Positions 8,234 to 17,298 of a stretch of DNA of 64,000 bases are shown in pieces. The number at the start of each line of letters is the position of its first letter. The stretch's first letter is position 1. A program made the translations under genes and the position numbers. This stretch comes from Jannaschia faecimaris. Its GTDB lineage: Bacteria > Pseudomonadota > Alphaproteobacteria > Rhodobacterales > Rhodobacteraceae. The notes under the pieces were generated by a model, which saw only the letters and a program-made list of their open reading frames with translations, did no database searches and had not been told where the DNA came from. The stretch covers positions 434,001 to 498,000 of the forward strand of contig NZ_FNPX01000001.1 in the NCBI RefSeq assembly GCF_900107415.1, given 5' to 3'.

Positions 8234-9463
8234 TCAGGCTTTCCACCACCGGCGCGGCTCCACGTTCTCGGCCAGAGTGTGCGTGTTCTGACGGGCAACG
8301 TTATAGATGTCCTGGTAGGTATCGAGGCCACCCGACCAGTTGTTGAGCCGCTCGCGCCACTGCTCCCACTCCGCGGGCTGGAACTCGGGCGAGCACATCT
8401 CCTCGGCCTTCTTGATCTCTTCGACCGAAAGATCGGCAACGCGCACGCCGTTTTCTGCGAAGATCGTGTCCGGTTTCTGCGGGTTCGACGCCCCCACCGT
8501 GTTGACCAGGGCAGCTTCGTTGGCCGCCTGCACGTGGACCTGCGCCAGGTACGACGATTCCATCACCGCATCCTGCAACTCGCCCGACAGACCGTCGAAC
8601 ACGCTGACCGACATGGCAGTGTGCTCCGTGCCGCAGAAGAAGCGCAGATCGACCGACTGCGAGACGACCGGTGACATGTTGGCGTAGGCCACCGCGCTCG
8701 CCCATGTCTCTGCGCCGTCGATCAGACCCTGCTTGAGGCCGTCGAGTGTCTCCTCCCAAGCGACGGGCACCGGGTTCAGGTTCAGCAGCTCCATCGCGAT
8801 GCGACCCAGCTGCGTACCCGTCACGCGGTTCTTGGTGCCGAACAGTTCTTCGATCGTGCTAACGGTCGGCTTGTCGGCGAAGGTCGAGCCCATCTGAAGG
8901 CCACGCAGTTCGGCGTGCGAGAAGAGAAATTTCAGGCCGTGACGCTGCTCGTAGGGGTCGCGCAACAGGGCGACCGATTCGGGCGAATAGAGGAAGTGGT
9001 AGATATCGGCGCGCGTGCGGAACTGGTAGGCATAGTCCAGCACGTTCAGGTACGGCGCACCGCCGGCGGAATTCTGGGTCGAGGCGGCATACATGTCGAC
9101 GATGCCCGACTGGGTCTTCTCAACGCAGGAAGTCTGACCGCAGATCTGGTTGTCCCCGATGAACTCGACGCGGATCTCCCCATCCGTCCGGCTCTCCAGG
9201 TCGCGGGCGAACTCCAGCACGCCGGCGCGTTCGATCAACAGGTTGCGGGCGTTGAAGCCGGCGGCTCCCAGCTTGAATGTGTGCTTTGCCTCCTTGGCAA
9301 AGCGTTTGTCATAGGTCGACTCGGCCGCACGGGCGACATCGCCGATGGTGACGGCACCGGTCAGGGCCGATGCCCCGAGCACGACGGAGGACAGGCCGTA
9401 CTGCCCCGACAGTTTAAACAGGTCGCGACGGGAAATCCCGCGGAGCGCGTTCGATGCTTTCAT
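8234..9463 (-). CDS. TRAP transporter substrate-binding protein (DctP type) with twin-arginine signal
   Basis: This protein has 409 residues. The N-terminus has a twin-arginine motif, SRRDLFK at about 11-17, followed by a moderately hydrophobic stretch ending around ARAAE (45-49). It is therefore probably exported folded through Tat. The mature part shows TRAP binding-protein features such as QTSCVEKTQSGIVDMY and a predicted ligand region around NRVTGTQLGRIAMELL. It delivers its ligand to the DctQ and DctM subunits. It is the first gene of its operon, with the promoter region shared with the divergent GMC gene. The substrate is not known. Confidence 0.9.
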   Translation of the reverse strand: MKASNALRGISRRDLFKLSGQYGLSSVVLGASALTGAVTIGDVARAAESTYDKRFAKEAKHTFKLGAAGFNARNLLIERAGVLEFARDLESRTDGEIRVEFIGDNQICGQTSCVEKTQSGIVDMYAASTQNSAGGAPYLNVLDYAYQFRTRADIYHFLYSPESVALLRDPYEQRHGLKFLFSHAELRGLQMGSTFADKPTVSTIEELFGTKNRVTGTQLGRIAMELLNLNPVPVAWEETLDGLKQGLIDGAETWASAVAYANMSPVVSQSVDLRFFCGTEHTAMSVSVFDGLSGELQDAVMESSYLAQVHVQAANEAALVNTVGASNPQKPDTIFAENGVRVADLSVEEIKKAEEMCSPEFQPAEWEQWRERLNNWSGGLDTYQDIYNVARQNTHTLAENVEPRRWWKA

Positions 9464-9484
9464 TTCCGTATTCCTCCCTTAAGG

Positions 9485-9505
9485 CTGCAAATATGATACT
9501 TGCAG
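9485..9505. promoter_or_regulatory. candidate operator palindrome (IclR site?)
   Basis: Inverted repeat CTGCAA (9485-9490), nine-base spacer, TTGCAG (9500-9505). It lies in the 124-base divergent intergenic region, about 21 bases before the dctP-type start and about 80 bases before the GMC start. The position suits a shared operator for the IclR protein encoded at the end of the operon. Assignment to IclR is inference. Confidence 0.4.
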
Positions 9506-9587
9506 TCTCAATAATCAGCACTCTAAGCTGCACCTGACAAGCTTTTCTTTCGGGATCAGCTAAGAAAACGGGCTGGGAGGACCTGAT

Positions 9588-11204
9588 ATGGCAGAACATA
9601 CGGCAGATTATGTCGTCGTGGGTGGAGGATCGGCGGGCTGCGTGCTCGCGAATCGCCTGTCAGCGGACCCCGGCAACAAGGTGATCTTGCTGGAGGCGGG
9701 CAGTCGGGACTGGAACCCGTGGATCCACGTGCCGGTCGGTTACTTCAAGACGATGCACAACCCGTCGGTTGACTGGTGCTATCGCACCGAGCCTGACCCC
9801 GGACTCAACGGACGGGCGATCGACTGGCCGCGTGGAAAGGTGCTTGGCGGATCGTCGTCGCTCAACGGTCTGCTCTATGTGCGGGGGCAGGCGGAGGATT
9901 ACGACCGCTGGCGGCAGATGGGAAACACCGGCTGGGGCTGGGACGATGTGCTGCCACTGTTCAAACGCTCCGAGCGTCAGGAACGCGGGGCGGATGAATT
10001 TCACGGATCCGATGGTGATCTGTGGGTGTCGAACATGCGCCTGCAGCGCCCGATCTGCGACGCCTGGGTCGCCGCGGCGCAGGCGGCGGGATACCCGTTC
10101 AACCCGGATTACAACGGGGCCAGCCAGGAAGGCGCGTCCTATTTTCAGCTGACGACAAAGAATGGAAGGCGCTGTTCCTCGGCCGTGGCATTCCTGAACC
10201 CTGCCCGGTCGCGCGACAACCTGACAATCATCACAAACGCCCCCGCAACCCGCCTGATCCTTGAGGGCAAACGTTGCAACGGTGTGGTGTACCGCGACAA
10301 GTCGGGGGCGGAGCGGATCGTGAAGGCCAACCGCGAGGTCATCGTCTCGGGCGGGTCGATCAACTCGCCGCAGTTGCTCATGCTATCGGGCATCGGGGAA
10401 GCGGCGCAGTTGCAGGAACACGGGATCGAAGTGAAGGTCGATCTGCCGGGCGTCGGCAAGAACCTTCAGGATCACCTGCAGGCGCGGCTTGTGTTCAAGT
10501 GTAATGAGCCGACCCTGAACGACGAGGTGCGCAGCCTGTTCAACCAGGCCAAGATCGCGCTGAAATACGCGATGTTCCGGTCGGGGCCGATGACGATGGC
10601 CGCGTCGCTGGCGACCGGGTTTTTCCGAACGGGCGATCACGTCGAGACGCCGGACATCCAGTTTCATGTGCAGCCCTGGTCGGCGGACTCTCCGGGCGAA
10701 GGTGTGCATCCGTTCTCGGCCTTCACGATGTCGGTCTGCCAGTTGCGCCCCGAAAGTCGAGGGGAAATTCGCCTCGCGTCGCGTGAACCGAGCGTTTATC
10801 CCAAGATAATCCCGAACTACCTGTCGGAGGAAATCGACTGCCGTACCTTGGTGGAAGGGGTCAACATTGCCCGTCGTATCGGCAAGCACGCTCCCCTCAA
10901 TGACAAGATATCGGAGGAATTTCGTCCGACGTCGGACCTTTCGATAGACGATTACGAGGGCACGCTGGATTGGGCGCGGTCGAATTCGGTCTCGATCTAT
11001 CACCCGACCGGCACCTGCAAGATGGGGCAGGGCCCTGCTGCCGTCGTGGACGAGCGTCTGCGCGTGCACGGCGTGACGGGTCTGCGGGTCGCGGATTGCT
11101 CAATCATGCCTGAGATCGTGTCCGGCAACACCAACGCACCTGCCATCATGATCGGGGAGAAGGCTTCGGACATGGTGTTGGAGGATGCGAAGGCGACGGT
11201 CTAG
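9588..11204 (+). CDS. GMC family oxidoreductase (choline/alcohol dehydrogenase type)
   Basis: The 538-residue flavoprotein starts at ATG 9588 with GGGAGGA ahead. The FAD-binding motif GGGSAG (12-17) ends a strand YVVVG and is followed by the GMC signature region [18 protein letters not shown] at about 82-99. The C-terminal active-site region has [10 protein letters not shown] (471-480, His 472) and SGNTNAPA (512-519). Members oxidise primary alcohols such as choline or polyols. A choline-specific role is not supported by neighbours: there is no betaine aldehyde dehydrogenase. It may oxidise the substrate brought in by the divergent TRAP system. Confidence 0.88.
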   Translation: MAEHTADYVVVGGGSAGCVLANRLSADPGNKVILLEAGSRDWNPWIHVPVGYFKTMHNPSVDWCYRTEPDPGLNGRAIDWPRGKVLGGSSSLNGLLYVRGQAEDYDRWRQMGNTGWGWDDVLPLFKRSERQERGADEFHGSDGDLWVSNMRLQRPICDAWVAAAQAAGYPFNPDYNGASQEGASYFQLTTKNGRRCSSAVAFLNPARSRDNLTIITNAPATRLILEGKRCNGVVYRDKSGAERIVKANREVIVSGGSINSPQLLMLSGIGEAAQLQEHGIEVKVDLPGVGKNLQDHLQARLVFKCNEPTLNDEVRSLFNQAKIALKYAMFRSGPMTMAASLATGFFRTGDHVETPDIQFHVQPWSADSPGEGVHPFSAFTMSVCQLRPESRGEIRLASREPSVYPKIIPNYLSEEIDCRTLVEGVNIARRIGKHAPLNDKISEEFRPTSDLSIDDYEGTLDWARSNSVSIYHPTGTCKMGQGPAAVVDERLRVHGVTGLRVADCSIMPEIVSGNTNAPAIMIGEKASDMVLEDAKATV

Positions 11205-11762
11205 CGGTCAGTCCTGGACGCGAAAGCGGCCGCCTTGCCTGCGGTTCGATTGATTTGCCGGGCGATCACGCCAGGCGCGGCGGCATCATTCGAGCGGAAA
11301 AGTGCAGGGGTATTGCAGTTCACGACATGGCTTCGCCCTTACCCCGGCCCTTGGCCTCGCTGATGAACATGTGCGGTCCGTCAGGGCCATGCCCGCTCAA
11401 TTCAGCTTGCGAGACGAGCGTCGCCTTTGGGGTAGGGCTTGCAACAGACGTCCAGATCGAACAGAGCCAGCCGCCTTGAGCAGAAGGCCCGGCGTTTCCG
11501 CGAGGACATCCGCGAAGACGGGGCGATCTTTCATCATCAAATCCAGTGGGGTCGAGTATATCGGAATGAATGGCCGGTACGGGCTGCAGGATCATATGCA
11601 TTACGCCGACGACTATGCTGCCAACCCCTGCTACTGACCATCGCTGGCGAAGGGGCTAAGCCTTGTTTTCAGGGCTGGCTTTGATGCTTCACAGCGTGTC
11701 GTAATGCCCACTTCCGAAGCGGCTCCGGGGCCGTCGCGACGGCCCCGGTCTTGCGGATGTCG
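11205..11762. other. 558-base intergenic region without a supported gene
   Basis: Short open frames exist on the plus strand (for example 11302-11637, 111 codons) and on the minus strand. None has a good ribosome binding site, a recognisable domain or consistent codon use. The stretch may hold a decayed gene. The only clear element is the GC-rich palindrome at 11725-11748. Confidence 0.5.
11725..11748 (-). terminator. perfect GC-rich palindrome after putA
   Basis: CCGGGGCCGTC (11725-11735) is followed by GC and then its exact complement (11738-11748), giving a 24-base perfect palindrome. It lies 15 bases beyond the putA stop on the transcribed side. No T run follows on either strand, so termination by this element alone is uncertain. 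Confidence 0.55.
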
Positions 11763-14714
11763 TCAGTTCGCCTCCATCGCAATCAGTGTCGCGTTGCCCC
11801 CCGCCGCCGTGGTGTCGGTGCTGATCACGACCTCTTCCACGAAGCGCGACAAGTAGAGCGGTCCGCCTGCCTTGGGGCCGGTGCCCGACTTGCCGTGGCC
11901 GCCGAAGGGTTGGCTGCCGACGATCGCACCGATCTGGTTGCGGTTGACGTAGACGTTGCCTGCCGTTGCCTGCGCGGTGACGTGGGCGATGGTCGCGTCG
12001 ATGCGCGAGTGCAGGCCGAAAGTCAGGCCGAAACCGGTCGACGCGATCTCGTCCAACACCTTGTCGATCTGACCGGCCTTCCAACGCTTGACGTGCAGGA
12101 TCGGGCCGAAGACTTCTTCCTTCAACACCTCGTCCTTGCCCAATTCGATGATCGTAGGCGGAAGGAACAGGCCAGCCGGTGCCTTTCCCTGCCAGCGCGG
12201 CTTATGCTTGGCGATGTGGGCGTGGAGACGGTCCAGTGCATCCTGGTCGATGATCGGACCCACGTCCGTTGCCAAGTCCATCCCGTCGCCTAGCGTCAAA
12301 GTGGCGGCGGCCCCCTGGATCATCTCCAGCATCCGGTCAGCGACGTCTTCCTGGATATAGAGGATCCGGCAGGCCGAGCAGCGCTGCCCGGCGGAGCGGA
12401 AGGCCGAGGCCACGACGTCGCGTGTCACCTGCTCGGGCAGGGCAGTCGCGTCGACGATCATCGCATTTACGCCGCCGGTTTCTGCGATCAGCGGCACGAT
12501 GGGGCCATCCCGGTCGGCCAATGCGCGGTTGATGGCCTTGGCCGTCGCGGTGGACCCGGTGAAGGCCACCCCGGCAAGAACGTCATGCTCCATCAGTGCG
12601 CGACCGATCTCCACGCCGCCCGGGGCGAGGATCAGCGCGTCTTCGGGCACACCGGCGCGGTGCAGCAGGGCCACGGCCTGCGCGGCGATGCGGGGAGTCT
12701 GCGGCGCGGGTTTGGCCACGACGGCATTGCCGACCGACAGGGCCGCGGCGGTCTGACCGAGGAAGATGGCCAGCGGGAAGTTCCACGGGGCCACGGTCAC
12801 GAAGACGCCGCGTCCACGCGCCTGCCAGCGGTTCAACTCGCCGGTGGGGCCGGGCAGGTCGCGCGGCGGGCACAGGCCCTCGGCCTCGTCGGCATAGTAC
12901 CGCAGGAAGTCCACCGCCTCGCGGATTTCGGCGATGCCGTCGTCGATGGTCTTGCCCGCCTCGCGCGCAAGGGTCGCCATCAGGGCCGGACGCTCTTCCT
13001 CCAGAAGGTCGGCACCGCGGCGCAGGGCGGCCGCGCGGGTGGCAACGGGCAGATCGCGCCACGCCGGGGCAGCCTTGGCCGCGCGGGTCATTGCCGCGTC
13101 CACATCCTTGGCGGCGAAGGGCTTCACCTTCGGCGCGTCGGGTGCGTCGTACATCGCCTGCGCCAACGCGTCCAACTCGGCTTCATTGCCCCATTCCACG
13201 CCATTCGAGTTCAATCGCCCTCCGAACAGCGCCCCCGGCAGCGGAATGCGGGGATGGCGCGGGGACGTTTCCAGATCGTCGGGGAAGAAGAGGACCTCCT
13301 CCACGTCCACATCCTTGTCACCGGCCTTGGCGACAAAGCTGGTTGAGGCACCGTTTTCAAGGAGGCGACGAACAAGGTAGGCCAACAGGTCGCGGTGTCC
13401 GCCGACCGGGGCGTAGATCCGGCAGGTCGTATCGAACTCACGGGTGACGGCATCATACAGGCTCTCGCCCATGCCGTGGAGGCGCTGGAACTCGTAGCCG
13501 CCCGCCGCCTCCCCGGTCTGTTCTGCTGTTTCGAGAATCTGGGCGATGGAGAGGGCGTTGTGCGTCGCGAACTGCGGGAAGAGTTGCGGGCGAAGGGCCA
13601 GCATCCGCTTGGCGCAGGCCAGGTAGTTGAGATCCGTCACCTCTTTACGTGTGAAGACCGGGTAATCCGCATGGCCTTCGACCTGCGAATGCTTCACTTC
13701 CGTGTCCCAGTAGGCCCCTTTCACAAGGCGAACCATCAGTGTCTGACCATGAGTCCGGGCGAGTTCGCCGGCCCAGTCGATCACGGCCAGCGCCCGCTTG
13801 CCATAGGCCTGAATGGCCAGGCCGAAGCCCTGCCAGTCGCGCAGCGACTCGTCGGCGAAGGCCGCTTCGATCACTTCCAGGGAAAGTTCCAGGCGGTCCT
13901 GCTCTTCTGCGTCGACGGTGAAGTTCAGATCATGGCTTTTGGCCTGCTTGGCTAGGTCCACCAGAACCGGAACGAGATCGGTCAGAACGGCGGCGCGGTT
14001 GCGCGGTTCGTACCGGGGGTGAAGGGCCGAAAGCTTGACCGAGATTCCGGGGCGGAAGGGCAGGGGGCGCTTGCCTGCGGCCTTGCCGATGGCGGCAATG
14101 GCGTCAGAATAGGACTTGGCATAGCGGTGCGCGTCGTCCCATGTTTTGGCACCTTCGCCCAGCATGTCATAGCTGTAGAGGTGGCCCTTGGCCTCCTGCT
14201 CGCGTGCGCGTTTGAGCGCGGCCTGGATGGTCTCACCCAGAACGAACTGGTGTCCCATGAAGCGCATCGCCTGGCGCACACCCGTGCGAACGGCAGGCGC
14301 ACCGATGCGACGGGTCAGCCCGCCCAGAACGCCCGGCACGGTGTCGCCGGGACGCAGAAGACGGCTGGAGAGGCCCAGACCCCATGTCGCAGCCGAGACC
14401 AGCCAGGCGTCGGAAGGCTCGTGCCCGGCCCAATCACCGGCACCGATCTTGTCCGCGATAAGTGCGTCTTGCGTCTTCTCGTCGGGGACGCGCAGCAACG
14501 CTTCGGCCATTGCCATCAGGGCCAGTCCCTCGCGGGTCGAGAGATCGTAATCGCGCAGGAAATCTTCCAACCCGCCGATCCGGGTGCGGGCCCCGCGAAT
14601 GGTGTTGATCAGGTCAACTGCGGCGGCGTGCGTCTGTTCCGACACGGCCGCATGCGGCATCAGGGCGGCGATCAGGGCTTCGTCGGCTGGGGCGTAGGGG
14701 GCAGTAAGCGTCAT
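11763..14714 (-). CDS. putA: bifunctional proline dehydrogenase / L-glutamate gamma-semialdehyde dehydrogenase
   Basis: This 983-residue enzyme oxidises proline to glutamate in two steps. An N-terminal helical arm of about 100 residues precedes the FAD-binding proline dehydrogenase barrel (about 130-450), with SVKLSALHPRYE, FTVDAEEQDRLELSL and MVRLVKGAYWD. The aldehyde dehydrogenase domain (about 490-983) has PWNFPLAIF, FTGSTATA, the glutamate of LIAETGGVNAMIVD and the catalytic cysteine near 779 in GQRCSACRIL. There is no ribbon-helix-helix DNA-binding domain, and the C-terminal extra domain of long PutA proteins is also absent. Regulation is therefore likely by the divergent Lrp-type gene. 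The substrate feeds central carbon and nitrogen metabolism. Confidence 0.97.
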   Translation of the reverse strand: MTLTAPYAPADEALIAALMPHAAVSEQTHAAAVDLINTIRGARTRIGGLEDFLRDYDLSTREGLALMAMAEALLRVPDEKTQDALIADKIGAGDWAGHEPSDAWLVSAATWGLGLSSRLLRPGDTVPGVLGGLTRRIGAPAVRTGVRQAMRFMGHQFVLGETIQAALKRAREQEAKGHLYSYDMLGEGAKTWDDAHRYAKSYSDAIAAIGKAAGKRPLPFRPGISVKLSALHPRYEPRNRAAVLTDLVPVLVDLAKQAKSHDLNFTVDAEEQDRLELSLEVIEAAFADESLRDWQGFGLAIQAYGKRALAVIDWAGELARTHGQTLMVRLVKGAYWDTEVKHSQVEGHADYPVFTRKEVTDLNYLACAKRMLALRPQLFPQFATHNALSIAQILETAEQTGEAAGGYEFQRLHGMGESLYDAVTREFDTTCRIYAPVGGHRDLLAYLVRRLLENGASTSFVAKAGDKDVDVEEVLFFPDDLETSPRHPRIPLPGALFGGRLNSNGVEWGNEAELDALAQAMYDAPDAPKVKPFAAKDVDAAMTRAAKAAPAWRDLPVATRAAALRRGADLLEEERPALMATLAREAGKTIDDGIAEIREAVDFLRYYADEAEGLCPPRDLPGPTGELNRWQARGRGVFVTVAPWNFPLAIFLGQTAAALSVGNAVVAKPAPQTPRIAAQAVALLHRAGVPEDALILAPGGVEIGRALMEHDVLAGVAFTGSTATAKAINRALADRDGPIVPLIAETGGVNAMIVDATALPEQVTRDVVASAFRSAGQRCSACRILYIQEDVADRMLEMIQGAAATLTLGDGMDLATDVGPIIDQDALDRLHAHIAKHKPRWQGKAPAGLFLPPTIIELGKDEVLKEEVFGPILHVKRWKAGQIDKVLDEIASTGFGLTFGLHSRIDATIAHVTAQATAGNVYVNRNQIGAIVGSQPFGGHGKSGTGPKAGGPLYLSRFVEEVVISTDTTAAGGNATLIAMEAN

Positions 14715-14741
14715 GGAAGACTCCTGTACAGGTTATATCTC

Positions 14742-14758
14742 CGAATAAGTCTTATTCG
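14742..14758. promoter_or_regulatory. palindrome in the putA-putR intergenic region, candidate PutR operator
   Basis: CGAATAAG (14742-14749), one central base, CTTATTCG (14751-14758) form a perfect 17-base inverted repeat. It lies 28 bases upstream of the putA start and 85 bases from the regulator start. Lrp/AsnC proteins bind such AT-rich dyads. The region around it is clearly more AT-rich than the genes. Confidence 0.6.
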
Positions 14759-14843
14759 AATGGGAATCTCACCAAAAATGCTAGGATCAATTGATGGATG
14801 ACGCAGATATATTCCCTCAAACGAAGAATAACCGAGAAAAGCG

Positions 14844-15305
14844 ATGCAACTTGATAAACACGATCACACGATTCTTTCCATCTTGCAGAAGGACGGGCGA
14901 ATCCCTGTCACCGCGCTCGCCGAAAGGGTGGGGCTGTCGCCGAATGCGACCGCTGAACGGATGCGACGGATGCAGCGGGACGGGGTGATCACCGGATTCC
15001 GCGCCACGCTTTCCCCGGTGGCCATGGGGCGGGGCCTGACGGCCTTTGTAGAAGTGCGTCTGGACCGCACATCTTCCGACGTATTCGACGCTTTTGCGCA
15101 TGTCGTCCGCGACTTGGAAGGTGTCGAAGAGTGTCACATGGTAGCCGGAGGGTTCGACTACCTCCTCAAGACCCGCCACCGCGATATGGCGGCCTATCGC
15201 GCGTTCCTGTCGGACAGGTTGGTCGACTTGCCCGGCGTCCGCGAGACGCGAACCTACGCTGTGATGGAAGCCGTGATTGAAGGGGGTGCCCTGACGGTCG
15301 GATAG
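14844..15305 (+). CDS. putR: Lrp/AsnC family regulator, probable activator of putA
   Basis: The 153-residue protein has an N-terminal helix-turn-helix (about 5-60: HDHTILSILQKDGRI, AERVGLSPNATAERMRRM) and a C-terminal ligand-binding domain (about 65-150) with HMVAGGFDYLLKTRHRDMAAY. Divergent placement next to a putA without its own DNA-binding domain is the usual arrangement in alphaproteobacteria, where PutR activates putA in response to proline. The gene symbol rests on this context. Confidence 0.9.
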   Translation: MQLDKHDHTILSILQKDGRIPVTALAERVGLSPNATAERMRRMQRDGVITGFRATLSPVAMGRGLTAFVEVRLDRTSSDVFDAFAHVVRDLEGVEECHMVAGGFDYLLKTRHRDMAAYRAFLSDRLVDLPGVRETRTYAVMEAVIEGGALTVG

Positions 15306-15356
15306 TGCGAATCGCTTCAAATGCAGTGGAAATTGCCTTGATGACACCGCTTTCTA

Positions 15357-15371
15357 TTAAGCGGCGCTTAA
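15357..15371. promoter_or_regulatory. CtrA-type box upstream of fliC
   Basis: TTAA (15357-15360), seven bases, TTAA (15368-15371) match the full CtrA consensus TTAA-N7-TTAA exactly. The site lies 146 bases before the flagellin start. CtrA is an established regulator of flagellar genes in Rhodobacterales. That this box is used is inference. Confidence 0.6.
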
Positions 15372-15457
15372 GGCCTCCGCCGTAGATCAAGTGGGCCGAG
15401 AATGGCGATCAGGAGGTGCCCGACATGGTGTCGGCCCTCAAGGCAGAATGTCGATCA

Positions 15458-15494
15458 GTCCGCGCAGGCGGACGTCCTTAACCCGCGAAGCGGG
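15458..15494 (+). promoter_or_regulatory. tandem hairpins in the fliC 5' leader
   Basis: Hairpin one pairs GTCCGC (15458-15463) with GCGGAC (15468-15473) around a four-base loop. Hairpin two pairs CCCGC (15482-15486) with GCGGG (15490-15494) around GAA. The second ends 11 bases before the Shine-Dalgarno sequence GAGGA (15506-15510). In Caulobacter, FlbT acts on the flagellin message leader. These hairpins are a plausible target for the FlbT encoded at 17299. Confidence 0.5.
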
Positions 15495-15516
15495 AGCATT
15501 CACGTGAGGAATACAC

Positions 15517-16812
15517 ATGTCCAGCATTCTGACAAACAATGGCGCGATGGTCGCGCTGCAGACGCTGCAATCCATCAACAAGAACCTCGGTATGACCCAG
15601 TCCCAGATCTCGACCGGTAAGGCGGTTGCCAACTCCAAGGATAACGCCGCCGTTTGGGCCATCTCCAAGCAGATGGAGTCGGACGTCCAAGGGTTCAAAT
15701 CCATTCAGGAAAGCCTTTCCCTTGGGGAATCGACGGTTGCCGTGGCACGGAACGCCTCCGAAACGGTCACGGATCTGCTGACGCAGATCAAAGGCAAGAT
15801 CGTCGGCTCGCAGGGTGAAAACGTCGACCGCGAAAAGATCCAGACAGACATTTCCGCACTGCGGGATCAGATCAGTTCCGTTGTGGGCGCGGCCCAGTTC
15901 AACGGCCTGAACCTTCTGTCAAACAAGGATACTGATGCCGGTTCCGGCTCGGTCAACGTTCTGTCTTCGCTGGATCGCTCCGGCGCGGGCGTGACGTCCG
16001 GTTCCATCGCGGTGGCCAAGCAAGACCTTGGAATCGAAGCTTCGGGGATCGACGCCGGTGCCGCAGTCGTAGCAACGGCGGACAACAATATCGCCGGTGA
16101 CGGCGACGCGGCTGCTCTGGCCGTGGCTGGTGTTGTTGACCCCGCTGCCCCCACTGAAGCGACCTTCACTATCGGTGATGAGGTTTCTGCCGGTCAGGGC
16201 TATAACATCCAGATCACAGCGGCTGCTGGCGACGTGCCAGCAGATTTCAATACCGGTGGTCTGAGTGATATCATGTATGTCGCGCGGGACGGAGATACGG
16301 CGGCTGATGTCGCGAAGGGTCTAACGGACGCCTTTAACGCGTATGTCGCCGACAACGACCTTGCGGACTCGACGATCGGTGCCACGTTTGATGGTGGTGC
16401 TGTCACAGTCACGGGTTTCACTGGCGTGGCAGCTGACGCATTCAGCATCAACGTCAACTCCTACGCCGCTGCGGACACGACAATCGGTGGTGGCCTTGAA
16501 GCGCTGGCTGACATCGATGTCTCCACCGAGGAAGGGGCCAATGGGGCACTCAATCAAGTTGAAAGCTTGATTCAGAAGGCCGTCGACACGTCGGCGTCGT
16601 TCGGTTCGTCCCAGAGCCGGATCGAGACGCAGTCGGCTTTCATCTCCAAGCTGTCTGACTCGCTCAAGTCGGGGATCGGCTCGCTGGTGGATGCCAACAT
16701 GGAAGAAGCGTCGGCCCGACTGCAGGCTCTTCAGGTTCAGCAGCAGCTGGCGACTCAGTCGCTGTCGATTGCCAACCAGGCACCGCAGTCGATTCTCTCG
16801 CTGTTCCGGTAA
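15517..16812 (+). CDS. fliC: flagellin
   Basis: This 431-residue filament protein has the conserved flagellin N-terminus (MSSILTNNGAMVALQTLQSI, then QSQISTGKAVANSKDNAAVW) through about residue 140. A variable, Ala/Gly/Asp-rich surface domain follows at about 150-335. The conserved C-terminal helices at about 345-431 end in SIANQAPQSILSLFR. Residues of both ends fold together in the filament core. It is secreted without a cleaved signal by the flagellar export apparatus. GAGGA lies six bases before the ATG. A CtrA-type box and leader hairpins lie upstream, and flaF and flbT follow. Confidence 0.96.
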   Translation: MSSILTNNGAMVALQTLQSINKNLGMTQSQISTGKAVANSKDNAAVWAISKQMESDVQGFKSIQESLSLGESTVAVARNASETVTDLLTQIKGKIVGSQGENVDREKIQTDISALRDQISSVVGAAQFNGLNLLSNKDTDAGSGSVNVLSSLDRSGAGVTSGSIAVAKQDLGIEASGIDAGAAVVATADNNIAGDGDAAALAVAGVVDPAAPTEATFTIGDEVSAGQGYNIQITAAAGDVPADFNTGGLSDIMYVARDGDTAADVAKGLTDAFNAYVADNDLADSTIGATFDGGAVTVTGFTGVAADAFSINVNSYAAADTTIGGGLEALADIDVSTEEGANGALNQVESLIQKAVDTSASFGSSQSRIETQSAFISKLSDSLKSGIGSLVDANMEEASARLQALQVQQQLATQSLSIANQAPQSILSLFR

Positions 16813-16822
16813 AGTGAGTGTT

Positions 16823-16846
16823 CTGCTCCGGAATATTCCGGGGCAG
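16823..16846 (+). terminator. hairpin downstream of fliC
   Basis: CTGCTCCGG (16823-16831) pairs with CCGGGGCAG (16838-16846), with one G-U wobble, around an AATATT loop. It begins 11 bases after the fliC stop. No long T tract follows. It probably stabilises or partly terminates the fliC message before flaF. Confidence 0.6.
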
Positions 16847-16925
16847 GGCCTCTTTCGAGCCAGGGCGCAAAGCGCCGATCCTTCGCCAAAGACGCGAAAC
16901 TCGCCAATAGTGAGACAGAACCAAA

Positions 16926-17297
16926 ATGGGCCATCCACAACAGGCCGTCGCCGGCTACGCCGCGCTTGACGCATCGATGTTATCACCAGGCCGCGCCGAG
17001 GCTCTGGTCTTTACGAAAGTTACAAGGCGCCTGGAACATGCCTTCGGTGATACTGCAGTCGCCGCAACCACGCGCGTGACAGCGCTGCACGACAATCGCC
17101 GCTTGTGGCACGCGGTTGCGATCGCCTGCAGCGATGATGACAACGCTATGCCAGATGCAATGCGTGCAAATCTGATCAGTTTGGCCGGCTTTGTCGACCG
17201 GACCACGAGCGCAGTCCTTGCTGGCACCTCGGAGCCGAATGCTCTGTTCGAAATCAACCGTCGGATTGCGGCCGGCCTTTCTTCGGAGGCTGTCTGA
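16926..17297 (+). CDS. flaF: flagellar biosynthesis regulator FlaF
   Basis: This 123-residue protein matches FlaF in its N-terminus (QQAVAGYAALDASMLSPGRAEALVFTKVTRRLEHA) and in the pattern NRRLWHAVAIACSDDDNAMP. FlaF promotes flagellin synthesis or secretion in alphaproteobacteria and acts opposite to FlbT. It lies between fliC and flbT, as in many members of the class. The start ATG at 16926 is supported by alignment to the family N-terminus. Confidence 0.9.
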   Translation: MGHPQQAVAGYAALDASMLSPGRAEALVFTKVTRRLEHAFGDTAVAATTRVTALHDNRRLWHAVAIACSDDDNAMPDAMRANLISLAGFVDRTTSAVLAGTSEPNALFEINRRIAAGLSSEAV

Positions 17298-17298
17298 T

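Noticed and set aside
11302-11637. 111-codon frame after the GMC gene
   Set aside because: No ribosome binding site, no domain and irregular codon use. It was left as an intergenic region.
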